From: Cedecea lapagei
GTDB taxonomy: Bacteria > Pseudomonadota > Gammaproteobacteria > Enterobacterales > Enterobacteriaceae
Length of the DNA stretch: 64,000 nt
Assembly (NCBI RefSeq): GCF_900635955.1
Contig: NZ_LR134201.1
Coordinates: forward strand, 3,038,001 to 3,102,000
Reading direction: 5' to 3'
In this document: piece by piece, positions 1-9,100 of the stretch
How the letters are laid out: every line of letters starts with the position of its first letter
Position numbering within the stretch: the first letter of the stretch is position 1
The notes under the pieces: generated by a model
Database searches by the model: none
The model's input: only the letters and a program-made list of their open reading frames with translations
What the model was told of the DNA's origin: nothing
Translations under genes and position numbers: made by a program

Positions 1-16
1 AAGTTCCCTTAAATTA

Positions 17-113
17 ACATTTAGTTACACATATTTTCTTTTTGAAACTCAGTTTAGACATTTGTAGCACTTTCAGGCTAGCGAAACGGTTTCATGGATG
101 GAAAGATGCCAGA
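17..113 (+). promoter_or_regulatory. ompF promoter with OmpR boxes
   Basis: Three roughly 20-base units (about 17-36, 37-56 and 57-76) contain the GTTACAC, TTGAAAC and TTGTAGC cores expected of OmpR-phosphate boxes F1-F3 upstream of ompF. A weak -35 around 79-84 (TAGCGA) and a -10 AAAGAT at 102-107 follow, placing transcription start near 113. The weak core promoter plus tandem activator boxes is the known ompF arrangement, in which OmpR activates at low and represses at high osmolarity. Box limits are inferred by recollected similarity to E. coli, not measured. Confidence 0.75.
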
Positions 114-189
114 CAGATACAGAAAGACACCAAACTATCATCAATAGTTCCGTAAAGAATTATTGACGGCAGTGGCAGGTGTCCATAAA

Positions 190-225
190 AACCACAATGA
201 GGGTAATAAATAATGATGAAGCGCA
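190..225 (+). promoter_or_regulatory. ompF ribosome binding site and likely MicF target
   Basis: GAGGGT at 199-204 lies 8 bases before the ATG at 213. The context around it (GAGGGTAATAAATAATG) is essentially that of E. coli ompF, where the antisense RNA MicF pairs across the ribosome binding site and first codons. MicF regulation here is inferred from that similarity; micF itself lies outside the window. Confidence 0.55.
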
Positions 226-1295
226 ATATTCTGGCAGTGGTTATCCCTGCTCTGCTGGTAGCCGGTGCAGCTAACGCTGCAGAAATCTATAACAAAGACG
301 GCAACAAAGTAGACCTGTACGGCAAAGCTGTAGGTCTGCATTACTTCGCTAAAAACAACGGTGATAACGCTCAGGGTAACGGCGACAAAACTTACGCCCG
401 TCTTGGCTTCAAAGGCGAAACTCAGATTAACAGCCAACTGACCGGTTACGGCCAGTGGGAATACAACTTCCAGGGTAACAACTCTGAAGGCGCTGACGCT
501 CAGAAAGGGAACAAAACCCGTCTGGCGTTCGCTGGTCTGAAATTCGGCGACGCAGGCTCCTTCGACTACGGTCGTAACTACGGTCTGGTTTACGATGCAA
601 TCGGCGTGACCGACATGCTGCCAGAGTTCGGTGGTGACACCGGCAACAGCGACAACTTCTTCTCCGGCCGTAACGGCGGTCTGGCCACTTACCGTAACAG
701 CGGTTTCTTTGGCCTGGTTGAAGGTCTGGACTTCGGCGTTCAGTACCTGGGCAAAAACGATCGTGCTGACAACCCAACTCGCTCTAACGGCGACGGCTGG
801 GCGACTTCCGCAAGCTACACCGTTGATGGCTTCGGTGTTGTAGGTGCTTACGGCGCAGCTGACCGCACTAACGATCAGCAGAAACTGACTTACGGCCACG
901 GTGCTAAAGCAGAACAGTGGGCTACCGGCCTGAAATATGATGCGAACAACATCTACCTGGCAGCGCTGTACGGTGAAAGCCGCAACGCAACCCGTCTGAC
1001 AATCAACAAAGTCGATGGCTTCCTGAACAAAACTCAGGACTTCTCCGTTGTTGCTCAGTACCAGTTCGATTTCGGCCTGCGTCCATCCATCGCTTACTAC
1101 AAATCTAAAGCGAAAAACGTTGAAGGCATCGGCAGCGAAGATTACCTCAACTACATCGACGTTGGCGCGACCTACTACTTCAACAAAAACATGTCTACCT
1201 ACGTTGACTACCAGATCAACCAGATCGACAAAAACAACAAGCTGGGCGTTGGCGCAGACGACACCGTTGCTGTTGGTATCGTTTACCAGTTCTAA
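213..1295 (+). CDS. ompF: outer membrane porin OmpF
   Basis: General diffusion porin of the outer membrane; trimers let small hydrophilic solutes and many antibiotics through. The 360-residue product has a 22-residue signal peptide ending AANA before the mature start AEIYNKDG. The PEFGGDT segment of constriction loop L3 lies in the middle, and the protein ends in Phe (VGIVYQF), the terminal residue recognised by the BAM complex. It matches E. coli OmpF more closely than OmpC in the signal peptide, in the loop segments I can recall, and in lying next to aspC. OmpR boxes and a MicF-type leader precede it and a UUCG-loop terminator follows, so it is monocistronic. Surface loops differ from E. 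coli, as is usual for phage- and immune-exposed regions. Confidence 0.95.
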   Translation: MMKRNILAVVIPALLVAGAANAAEIYNKDGNKVDLYGKAVGLHYFAKNNGDNAQGNGDKTYARLGFKGETQINSQLTGYGQWEYNFQGNNSEGADAQKGNKTRLAFAGLKFGDAGSFDYGRNYGLVYDAIGVTDMLPEFGGDTGNSDNFFSGRNGGLATYRNSGFFGLVEGLDFGVQYLGKNDRADNPTRSNGDGWATSASYTVDGFGVVGAYGAADRTNDQQKLTYGHGAKAEQWATGLKYDANNIYLAALYGESRNATRLTINKVDGFLNKTQDFSVVAQYQFDFGLRPSIAYYKSKAKNVEGIGSEDYLNYIDVGATYYFNKNMSTYVDYQINQIDKNNKLGVGADDTVAVGIVYQF

Positions 1296-1328
1296 TTTCA
1301 GCCATTTGTTTGTCTGAAACGTTTAGAA

Positions 1329-1353
1329 ACAGGGCTTCGGCCCTGTTTTTTTA
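1329..1353 (+). terminator. ompF rho-independent terminator
   Basis: A 7-bp stem ACAGGGC/GCCCTGT closed by a TTCG tetraloop (1329-1346) is followed by a run of seven T residues. Confidence 0.9.
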
Positions 1354-1480
1354 TGGCAAAAAAGTAGAATAAACCCGATGTTAGCGTTAACCGTTTCTTT
1401 TTGTCGCAAACGGTTGGCAATTCGTAAAACAGCAGTTAACCTGAAAGCGATTTCCCCCGATATCACTAATGGAACCCGTC

Positions 1481-2671
1481 ATGTTTGAGAACATTACCGC
1501 TGCCCCTGCCGATCCTATTCTTGGTCTGGCCGACCTGTTTCGCGCCGACGACCGTCCAACTAAAATCAACCTCGGCATCGGGGTCTATAAGGACGAGACC
1601 GGTAAAACCCCCGTACTGACCAGCGTGAAGAAAGCAGAGCTCTATCTGCTGGAAAATGAGACCACCAAGAACTATCTGGGTATTGATGGTATTCCTGAGT
1701 TTGGCCGCTGCACGCAGGAGCTGCTGTTTGGTAAAGGCAATGCGCTGATTGCCGACAAACGCGCTCGTACGGCACAAACCCCGGGCGGTACCGGTGCGCT
1801 GCGCGTTGCCGCTGATTTCCTGGCAAAAAATACCTCCGCGAAACGCGTCTGGGTAAGCAACCCTAGCTGGCCTAACCATAAAAGCGTGTTTAACTCCGCC
1901 GGTCTGGAAGTGAAAGAGTACGCTTACTACGATGCGGAAAATCATAGCCTGGACTTTGATGGTCTGGTTGCCAGCCTGCAGGCTGCGCAAGCGGGTGACG
2001 TTGTGCTGTTCCACGGCTGCTGCCATAACCCAACCGGCATCGACCCGACGGCTGAACAGTGGAAAACGCTGGCTGAGATGTCGCTGGCCAAAGGCTGGCT
2101 GCCGCTGTTTGACTTTGCCTACCAGGGCTTTGCTCGTGGTCTGGAAGAAGATGCCGAAGGCCTGCGTATTTTTGCTGCCGGCCACCAGGAGTTGCTGGTT
2201 GCAAGCTCCTACTCAAAAAACTTCGGCTTGTACAACGAACGCGTGGGTGCTTTCACGCTGGTTGCCGCCGATGCCGATACCGCTGACCGTTCATTCAGCC
2301 AGGTAAAATCGGTTATTCGCGCCAACTATTCTAACCCACCGGCACACGGCGCCTCCGTGGTGGCGACTATTCTGAGCAACGACGCGCTGCGTACCATGTG
2401 GGAGCAAGAGCTGACCGATATGCGCCAGCGTATCCACCGTATGCGTCAGCTGTTTGTGAATACCCTGCAGGAGAAAGGCGCGAACCGCGACTTCAGCTTC
2501 ATCATTAATCAAAACGGCATGTTCTCGTTCAGCGGCCTGACCAAAGAGCAGGTTCTGCGCCTGCGTGAAGAGTTTGGCGTTTACGCCGTCGCCTCCGGTC
2601 GCGTTAACGTGGCGGGAATGACGCCGGATAACATGGCGCCGCTGTGCGAAGCCATCGTTGCCGTGCTGTAA
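1481..2671 (+). CDS. aspC: aspartate aminotransferase AspC
   Basis: PLP-dependent class I aminotransferase of the cytosol that interconverts aspartate plus 2-oxoglutarate and oxaloacetate plus glutamate; it also transaminates aromatic keto acids. The 396-residue length equals E. coli AspC. The PLP-binding lysine lies in SSYSKNFGLYNERVG near residue 246, and the NPTG motif (HNPTGIDPT) and C-terminal substrate-binding Arg region (ASGRVNVAGM) are present. I chose the ATG at 1481 (MFENITAAP), as in E. coli, rather than the in-frame ATG 12 bases upstream; GGAA at 1471-1474 can serve as its ribosome binding site. It is monocistronic, with its own terminator, and convergent with gloC. Confidence 0.96.
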   Translation: MFENITAAPADPILGLADLFRADDRPTKINLGIGVYKDETGKTPVLTSVKKAELYLLENETTKNYLGIDGIPEFGRCTQELLFGKGNALIADKRARTAQTPGGTGALRVAADFLAKNTSAKRVWVSNPSWPNHKSVFNSAGLEVKEYAYYDAENHSLDFDGLVASLQAAQAGDVVLFHGCCHNPTGIDPTAEQWKTLAEMSLAKGWLPLFDFAYQGFARGLEEDAEGLRIFAAGHQELLVASSYSKNFGLYNERVGAFTLVAADADTADRSFSQVKSVIRANYSNPPAHGASVVATILSNDALRTMWEQELTDMRQRIHRMRQLFVNTLQEKGANRDFSFIINQNGMFSFSGLTKEQVLRLREEFGVYAVASGRVNVAGMTPDNMAPLCEAIVAVL

Positions 2672-2691
2672 ATCTACAGCCAGCAAAATGT

Positions 2692-2719
2692 AAAAGAGCC
2701 GCTTAAGCGGCTCTTTTTT
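2692..2719 (+). terminator. aspC terminator
   Basis: Perfect palindrome AAGAGCCGCTTAAGCGGCTCTT followed by T residues. The preceding A-rich flank would also serve the convergent gloC transcript. Confidence 0.9.
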
Positions 2720-2731
2720 TGGAATACTGAT

Positions 2732-3379
2732 TTACCAGACCGGCTGTTCATCCTGTAAAAACGGATTATGCAGGCGCTCATAGCCTAAGGTAGACATCGG
2801 CCCATGGCCGGGAATAAAGGTCACATCATCCCCCAGCGGCAGCAGCTTGCGCTTTATTGAATCAATCAACGCCGCGTGGTTACCGCGAGGAAAATCGCTG
2901 CGCCCCACTCCGCCCTTAAAGATAACATCGCCAGAAACCAGCAAACGAGACGCCTCGTCGAAGAAAACGATATGGCCTGGCGTATGCCCCGGGCAATGCA
3001 ACACCTGTAAAGTCACATTCCCTACGGAGACACATTCCCCTTCGTTTAACCAGCGATCCGGCGTCAAAGGCTGGCACTCGTCGAGGCCAAACATTCGGCT
3101 TTGCTGCGGCAGTCCCTGCAGCCAGAACTCATCTTCTTTTTCCGGGCCCACAACCGGCACGCCGTAATGTGCCGCCAGCTCAGCCGCCGCGCCAACGTGA
3201 TCGAGATGACCATGCGTCAGCAAAATTTGGCTAACCTGCACGCCTTTCTGCGCCACTTCCTGCTTGATGCGTGCCGCATCGCCGCCGGGATCCACCAGCG
3301 CCGCCTGCTGCGTTTCCTCGCACCAAATAAGAGAACAGTTCTGGGCAAAAGCCGTGACCGGAATAATGTGATAGTTCAT
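2732..3379 (-). CDS. gloC: type II glyoxalase, metallo-beta-lactamase fold (YcbL/GloC)
   Basis: Hydrolase of the metallo-beta-lactamase superfamily, assigned in E. coli as a hydroxyacylglutathione hydrolase that clears S-lactoylglutathione in methylglyoxal detoxification. The 215-residue protein matches E. coli YcbL in length. The metal-binding motif THGHLDH lies at residues 55-61, with further ligands in HCPGHTPGH, SGDVIF and IPGHGP. It lacks the C-terminal domain of GloB-type glyoxalase II, as expected for YcbL. It lies 39 bases downstream of mepK on the same strand, so the two may be co-transcribed. Biochemical function is taken from the family. Confidence 0.93.
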   Translation of the reverse strand: MNYHIIPVTAFAQNCSLIWCEETQQAALVDPGGDAARIKQEVAQKGVQVSQILLTHGHLDHVGAAAELAAHYGVPVVGPEKEDEFWLQGLPQQSRMFGLDECQPLTPDRWLNEGECVSVGNVTLQVLHCPGHTPGHIVFFDEASRLLVSGDVIFKGGVGRSDFPRGNHAALIDSIKRKLLPLGDDVTFIPGHGPMSTLGYERLHNPFLQDEQPVW

Positions 3380-3418
3380 GCTGCTCCATTACCGACAACA
3401 AAGCCGGATTCCGTTGTT

Positions 3419-3967
3419 TTACCAGTGCCTTACCGGCCCGGTATCAATATGCACAAAGTCGCTGCTGGGGTAGTATCCTACACCACCTGCGCGCATAGAT
3501 AATGCCGCTTTGCGAATATTGCTCAATGAAACCCCTTCAATATGAAAATCCATCGCCTGACCTTTGGTGTGGTAGCTTTTTTTCGCCACGCCGCGGCTGT
3601 GAGCGCGAAGTTCATTATTAGTGTCGATGGAACGGTAGCCGGAAATCAGCTGTACCGGCCTGTTCGTCCCCAACAGCCCCTGCAGGCGATAGAGTTGGTC
3701 AAACAGGGAAGGATCGATGGATTTAATCTTGTTCGCCCGGTAATCCCGGAAGAAGTGATTAAGTCTTGCTAATTCATCCTGAATATAGCCTCTGCCATCA
3801 AAAAACTCAGCTTTCAGTGACTCTCCAGTATGCAGGTTATTGAGAGTCAAAATACGCGGGCGTGGTGTCGAGAGGGTGGCAAACGACGGCAAAGGCATGA
3901 GAGCGGCACCGAAAGCCACGCCCCCCAAAGCCAGTAGCTTGCGGCGATTAGCGTCAAATTTGTCCAT
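3419..3967 (-). CDS. mepK: murein endopeptidase MepK (YcbK), Tat substrate
   Basis: Periplasmic peptidoglycan hydrolase of the DUF882/peptidase M15 group. E. coli YcbK (MepK) cleaves cross-links including the mDap-mDap 3-3 type made by L,D-transpeptidases. The 182 residues begin with a twin-arginine signal (NRRKLLALGG, residues 7-16) ending PLPSFA near residue 30. Zinc-ligand candidates His133, Asp140 (HTKGQAMD) and His173 (FVHIDTG) are intact. The adjacent upstream gene ldtD makes 3-3 cross-links, so an enzyme and its functional antagonist are neighbours, though a strong hairpin separates them. Confidence 0.93.
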   Translation of the reverse strand: MDKFDANRRKLLALGGVAFGAALMPLPSFATLSTPRPRILTLNNLHTGESLKAEFFDGRGYIQDELARLNHFFRDYRANKIKSIDPSLFDQLYRLQGLLGTNRPVQLISGYRSIDTNNELRAHSRGVAKKSYHTKGQAMDFHIEGVSLSNIRKAALSMRAGGVGYYPSSDFVHIDTGPVRHW

Positions 3968-4070
3968 GATATCCAGGTCTACAGGTAATAAGGTGATCGT
4001 TTAATATGCACTTTTGCGCACTGCCACGGCACCATAACTGCCCGAATCCGGGGAGTCAAGGCACGATAAA

Positions 4071-4114
4071 ACCCAGCAACGGCGGGCCCTGTAGCGGGCC
4101 CGGCTGGTTTTTAC
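4071..4114 (-). terminator. ldtD terminator
   Basis: On the minus strand, nested arms CCAGC/GCTGG and GGGCCC/GGGCCC form a strong GC stem followed by GTTTTATC. The other strand also ends in a T run (GGTTTTTAC). It separates ldtD from mepK. Confidence 0.75.
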
Positions 4115-4151
4115 ACTTTATACGACCACTAATTCATTAGAAATGTTGCGT

Positions 4152-5987
4152 TTAGCGGATTAATAACCCGGCTTTTGCGAGGTTTTGTGCGCCAGATCGC
4201 GCGGTGAGATCATAATTGTAAATATCTGTACGAAACTCGGTACGCCCCTCTTTACCGACAAAAGCCGTCAGATAGTAGAGATTAACCGGAATGTTATGGC
4301 GGATATTCACATATTTAGTGTTCCCTTCCTGCAACGTACTGGATATGCGCGAGTCATTCCAACCGGCATCCTGCAGCAGCATGTTCGCAAGCTCAGAGGC
4401 TTTATTCACGCGAACACAGCCAGAACTCAACGCCCTGGCATCCTTCTGGAACAGGTTATGATTAGGAGTGTCGTGCAGATAGATGGCATCAGAGCTTGGC
4501 ATATTGAACTTATAACGCCCAAGCGAGTTCTGCGTGCCCGGCTTTTGCTGGAAGCGGAACGGCAGATTGTTCTCGGTAATCGTTGACCAGTCAACGCGCC
4601 ACGGGTCAATCGTTTCGGCGTTATTGCTCCAGCCACGAATCACGCTGTAACCATGCTGTTCGAGGTAGCCAGGATTCTGGCGAACCTTCGGCAAAAGATC
4701 TTTTCGGGCAAGGGTCGGCGGCACGTTCCACGGCGGATTGACTACCACGTTATTCAGCGCACTGCTCATCATCGGGGTTTTGCGGTCAGGGCGCCCAACA
4801 ATGACGCGTGAAGCAAGCGCCTCATTGCCGTTGAGGTAGTAAACCAGCGAATAGTTAGGAATGTTCACCATAATGCCGGTGTCGAGCTTGTCCGGCAGCA
4901 GGCGCAAACGCTGAATGTTTAACGCTATCAGCGCGGCACGCTGCTGTGGCGTGACGTTTAGCCAGTCACGCGTCAGCTGGCCAATTGCGCCATCTGCCCC
5001 CAGCCCTTGCCATTTCTGGAAGCGTTTGACACCTTCAACCAGATCGCGGCCATAAACACCGCGTGCAGCCGCCTGCTGTTTCTTTTTGCCTGCGGGTACG
5101 GGCAACTCTTCTACATTAATGGCGGACGGGCTCACCGTAACATCGGCAACGGTGGTCGACGATGGCTTATCCTGAAGCATGCCGGTTCGGGCGAGGATCT
5201 CGCGCAGCGCGCCAACATCATTACTCCACTGCCCCGGCCTCAACGTCTCTTTACCGGTCATTTGTGGCCACGGGCGAGTGTCAGCCAGCAGGCCGATCAA
5301 AGACTGGTGCAGCTGAGCATATTGCGGGTGCTGTGGCGCCAGGCTGCCAATAAAATTGACCAGTGAGCCCTGGTCGACCGCCACCTGCCACTGATTAATG
5401 ACCGAAAGCGGCGGCGTTTTTAACTTATAAGGTGAGCTGCTGTAGAGCCAGCGATTCCCATCAATGGGGATCCCGGAGACAAACTGCAGGTAGCCCATCA
5501 TGGCATCGGACAACACGACATCACGCGCCATGCCGCTCACAGCAGGGTCGGTCAGCAGTTCAACCCACTGGCTAAACTGCGGCTGTATTCCGGCAATCGC
5601 CACTTCCGCCAGCTGCTGCTGGAAGGCTTTTACCGCATCGCGGTTTTCCCACATAGGATTCATGTCACGCGCGGCGTAAAAAGCCGACAGCGCGTTAAGG
5701 TACACCGGCGTATAGCCCGCAGGCAGGCCTGCAATGAGCTGCGAGCGGCTTTGCGCCGCAGACATAGTGGCGGTGTTGGTCGGCAGCGTACCAGCCATCG
5801 TTGCCGTCGCCGTCGATTGCGGCAAAGGCTGATTCAGCTCCGTTGGCCGATCGGTCTGGAAAGCCGAGCTGTCGGAAGGAACCACGGCAGGCTCGTCGGC
5901 CTGCGCCGTAAACAGTGGAGCGAAACTGAGCGCCAGGCAGTAACCGACTGCCGACAATCGAAAACTTTTTACTTTTCTAAGCAACAT
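4152..5987 (-). CDS. ldtD: L,D-transpeptidase LdtD (YcbB)
   Basis: Periplasmic L,D-transpeptidase that forms 3-3 (mDap-mDap) peptidoglycan cross-links and supports envelope stress survival and beta-lactam tolerance. In order: an N-terminal signal peptide ending near AQADE, a helical scaffold, a peptidoglycan-binding domain (VKRFQKWQGLGADGAIG), and a YkuD catalytic domain with HDTPNHNLF and SSGCVRV, the nucleophile being Cys524. I chose the ATG at 5987 (MLLRKVKSF), giving 611 residues against about 615 in E. coli; the longer reading would need a TTG at 6023. An AGGGGG element precedes the chosen start. It lies downstream of mukB but is separated by the mukB terminator. Confidence 0.95.
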   Translation of the reverse strand: MLLRKVKSFRLSAVGYCLALSFAPLFTAQADEPAVVPSDSSAFQTDRPTELNQPLPQSTATATMAGTLPTNTATMSAAQSRSQLIAGLPAGYTPVYLNALSAFYAARDMNPMWENRDAVKAFQQQLAEVAIAGIQPQFSQWVELLTDPAVSGMARDVVLSDAMMGYLQFVSGIPIDGNRWLYSSSPYKLKTPPLSVINQWQVAVDQGSLVNFIGSLAPQHPQYAQLHQSLIGLLADTRPWPQMTGKETLRPGQWSNDVGALREILARTGMLQDKPSSTTVADVTVSPSAINVEELPVPAGKKKQQAAARGVYGRDLVEGVKRFQKWQGLGADGAIGQLTRDWLNVTPQQRAALIALNIQRLRLLPDKLDTGIMVNIPNYSLVYYLNGNEALASRVIVGRPDRKTPMMSSALNNVVVNPPWNVPPTLARKDLLPKVRQNPGYLEQHGYSVIRGWSNNAETIDPWRVDWSTITENNLPFRFQQKPGTQNSLGRYKFNMPSSDAIYLHDTPNHNLFQKDARALSSGCVRVNKASELANMLLQDAGWNDSRISSTLQEGNTKYVNIRHNIPVNLYYLTAFVGKEGRTEFRTDIYNYDLTARSGAQNLAKAGLLIR

Positions 5988-6114
5988 CCCTTGCCCCCTG
6001 TTTTTTACTGTGCTTACCGTCAAAGGCGGGAAGTAGTAGTCATTAGTATATAAACAGTAAAAACCATTTGCCTGACAAAATGTAAAGAAAATTAAAGATT
6101 AAGACGGTTCGCGG

Positions 6115-6142
6115 CAAAGAAAAAGCGGGCCGCAGCCCGCCT
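6115..6142 (-). terminator. mukB operon terminator
   Basis: On the minus strand, the stem GCGGGC/GCCCGC with a TGCG loop is followed by TTTTTCTTT, directly downstream of the mukB stop. Confidence 0.85.
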
Positions 6143-6170
6143 CAATGCTTGACAGCAGAAACGTCGATTT

Positions 6171-9100
6171 TTACGACGCGTCTGCGGTTTCAGATCCCTG
6201 CTGCGGCTCCGGCAGCGCAGGTGCTGCAAAGCCTCGCAGGCCAACAACGTGAACATGCTCGCTGTTCTGGAACACCTTACGCACCAGCTTGTAGGTGGTC
6301 CCTTTTTCCGGACTGATATTTTCTGGCGCCGCAATAATTAATTGCATTTCCAGACGTTCACACAGTTCGAACAGCGTGGCGATGGATTTGGCATCCAGAC
6401 GCGCCGCCTCATCAAGGAACAGCAGGCGGCAAGGAGAAATGTCTTTGCCACGCAGGCGCTGAGACTCGTCCTCCCAGCTCTGAACAACCATCACCAGGAT
6501 AGACATACCGGTACCGATAGCTTCCCCGGTAGACAGCGCCCCGCTCTCCGCACGCAGCCAGCCGTCTGAACCACGATTAACCTCAACTTCCATTTCCAGA
6601 TAGTTACGGTAATCCAGCAGCTCTTCGCCAATGGTCTGCGGCGTGCGCTGACCCATGTCGATTTGCGGATTCAGACGTTGGTACAGCTTCGCCAGCGCTT
6701 CGGAGAAGGTCAGGCGGCTGCTGTTAAACAGATCCTGATGCTGTTCATGCTGTTCAGAAAGCACGTTCAGCAGCGTGGCGTGCGCCTCCCGCACGTTGAC
6801 GTTGAGGCGAACGCTTTTAACCTGTCCGAAGGAGACACTCTGCAGCCCCTGGTTGAGCATGCGAATACGGTTCTGCTCGCGCTGGATCGTCTTGCGGATA
6901 ATATTCGCCACGCTTCGTGAGCTGATAGCTAACTTCTGCTCACGCGAGGTCAGCTCTTCCGTAAGGCGCCCCAGCTCGATTTCCATCTGTTCGATGGCTT
7001 CAACCGGGTCGTCAGTACGGATGATATCCTGGCGGATACGCTCACGCAGATGCTGGTACACCGCAACGAAGAACTGAATCTTACGCTCAGGGCGCTTCGG
7101 ATCCTCTGACAGACGAAGCACGTCGCGCAGATGCTCGTTGTCGGCAACGGCCAGGCGCAGCGCACCCAACGCTTTATCCGACATCGAGCGCAGGTCGTCA
7201 CCGGAGAGATAGGCCAGCTCGCGACGGTGCAGACGGCGTTCAACGCCGTTGTCTTTCACCATACGCATTACCGCACACCAGCCCGCTTTTGCGGTCACAA
7301 CCTGCTCACGCATCTCAAAATAGTTACGCTCAAGCTGCTTAAGCTTACGGGTGAGGTTATTCATCTCAGCTTCGCAGTAGGTCAGCTGTTTCTCTAGCTG
7401 ATTACGGCGCGATCGGTTGTTGCTGAGAGCCGTATGCAGCTCATCGCGACGCGCACGCGCCCTCTCTTCTGCACCGGCGTCGGCTCGTACGCCAATATCC
7501 TGCAGCTCTTTATGCAGATCGGTCAGCAGCTCTTTCTTGGTATCAAACGAACTTTTCAACGACGCCAGCAGCTGGCTGTACTGGCCTAGCTGCTGAGCGT
7601 GCTGGCGCAGCGCTTCGCGAGAACGGGTACGCTCAACCTCAGCCTGTTCCAGGCGCTGACGCAGCTTCTCGTTAAGGTCGCTGTTGCCGTCCAGCATGGC
7701 AGCGGAATCGCTGTAGCTGAAGTGAGCACGACGCTGCACAACTTCGGTCAGCGCAAAGGCCCGCTGGCGTGCCTCACGCTGAATTTGCTGCGCATGAGCG
7801 TAATCGTCTTTCAGCTGCTCGAACTGCTCAGGGTCGCTCTGCAGAACGCTGGCGATCCCCTCCAGCTTAATCAGCTGGTTGCCGTACTGCTGAATAAAGC
7901 GGGCGGACTCTTCGGCCTCATCCAGACGCTCCTGAATTTCGTCGCAGCGGTCGGCCAGGGTTTCGTCATTCAGCAGGCTAATACGCGGCAGCAGGCGGTT
8001 AAGTTGGGCCACGCCCTCTTTCGCCTGTTCGAACTGCTGGCGCTGCTGCTGATTGTCATTTTCGTGGTTGTTGATCGCCCGCTCAATTTCGCCGCGACGG
8101 CTGTTGAGGTGGCGGATTTCCGCTTCCGGGTCGTCTTCAAACGCCACGCCAAGGTGCTGGCCGATAAAGCGACTGAAGGACTGGTGCAGGCGCTGGTTTT
8201 TCTGCACGTCAAATGAGAGCGTGGCAAAACGTTCAGCAAGCGATTCACGCTCATTGTGCAACGCCTCCAGGCGGTTTTCACGCGCGGCGCGGCCAAACAG
8301 CGGCAGCTCAGGCAGACGCGAATAGCGCCACTGACGTTCAGCGGTTTTAACAAGCACCGCCGCGCCCATATCTTCAACGGTAAACACGCTGTCATCGAAA
8401 GAAGAGGGATCCCCTTCGATCAGATAGAGGTCTTCCGGGCAATCTTCCAGATTTTCCAGCTGATCGCGCACCAGCGAAAGATCCGGCACCACGATAGCGT
8501 GGCGGGATGGGCCGTAGAGCGCCGAGAAGTATGGCGCATCTTCGAGGCCGATATCATCGTAAATCTCAGACAGCAGGACGCCGCCAAAACGTTCCGCCAG
8601 CGCGTTAAGGCGCGGATCTTCGGCACCACCGGGCTGGCTGAGACGCTCGATTTCGTCATCCACGGCACGCTTACGCGCCCCGACTTCATCACGCTCAACG
8701 GTGGATTCGCGCTCGCGCTCCAGCAGCTGCTGCATGTACTCAGTCACCTGCTGGCTGGCTTCGAACTGCTCGCCGCTTTGTTCGCAAAGCTGGGTAAGGC
8801 TGGTTTGCGCAGCGATCCACCTTGGGGCACGCAGGTTCAGCGTTTTGATACTCGCCTGTATCTGCTCAAGCTCCTGACGCAGCGCCATACGCTGCTCGCT
8901 TGCCTCTGCAACGGTTTGCTGCAGCGCGCCGATGCGCTCTTCTAACTCTTCGTGCAGCGCTTCAAGTTCTTCAGGATCGAACTGTTTGCCCTGGCGTTTA
9001 CAGAAATCAGCCAGCAGGCGTTCGGCTTCCTGCTGCTCGCGTAGACGCTGCTCAAGCTCATTCAGGCGCATGCGCAGCGGCTGAACCTGCTCGGCCAGGT

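Noticed and set aside
141..899. 252-codon open frame on the minus strand across ompF
   Set aside because: It is antisense to a clear porin gene, has no family features, and arises from ompF codon bias.
5988..6023. Upstream TTG start for ldtD adding 12 residues
   Set aside because: It would precede the signal peptide with a charged extension; the ATG at 5987 has a better ribosome binding site and matches E. coli.
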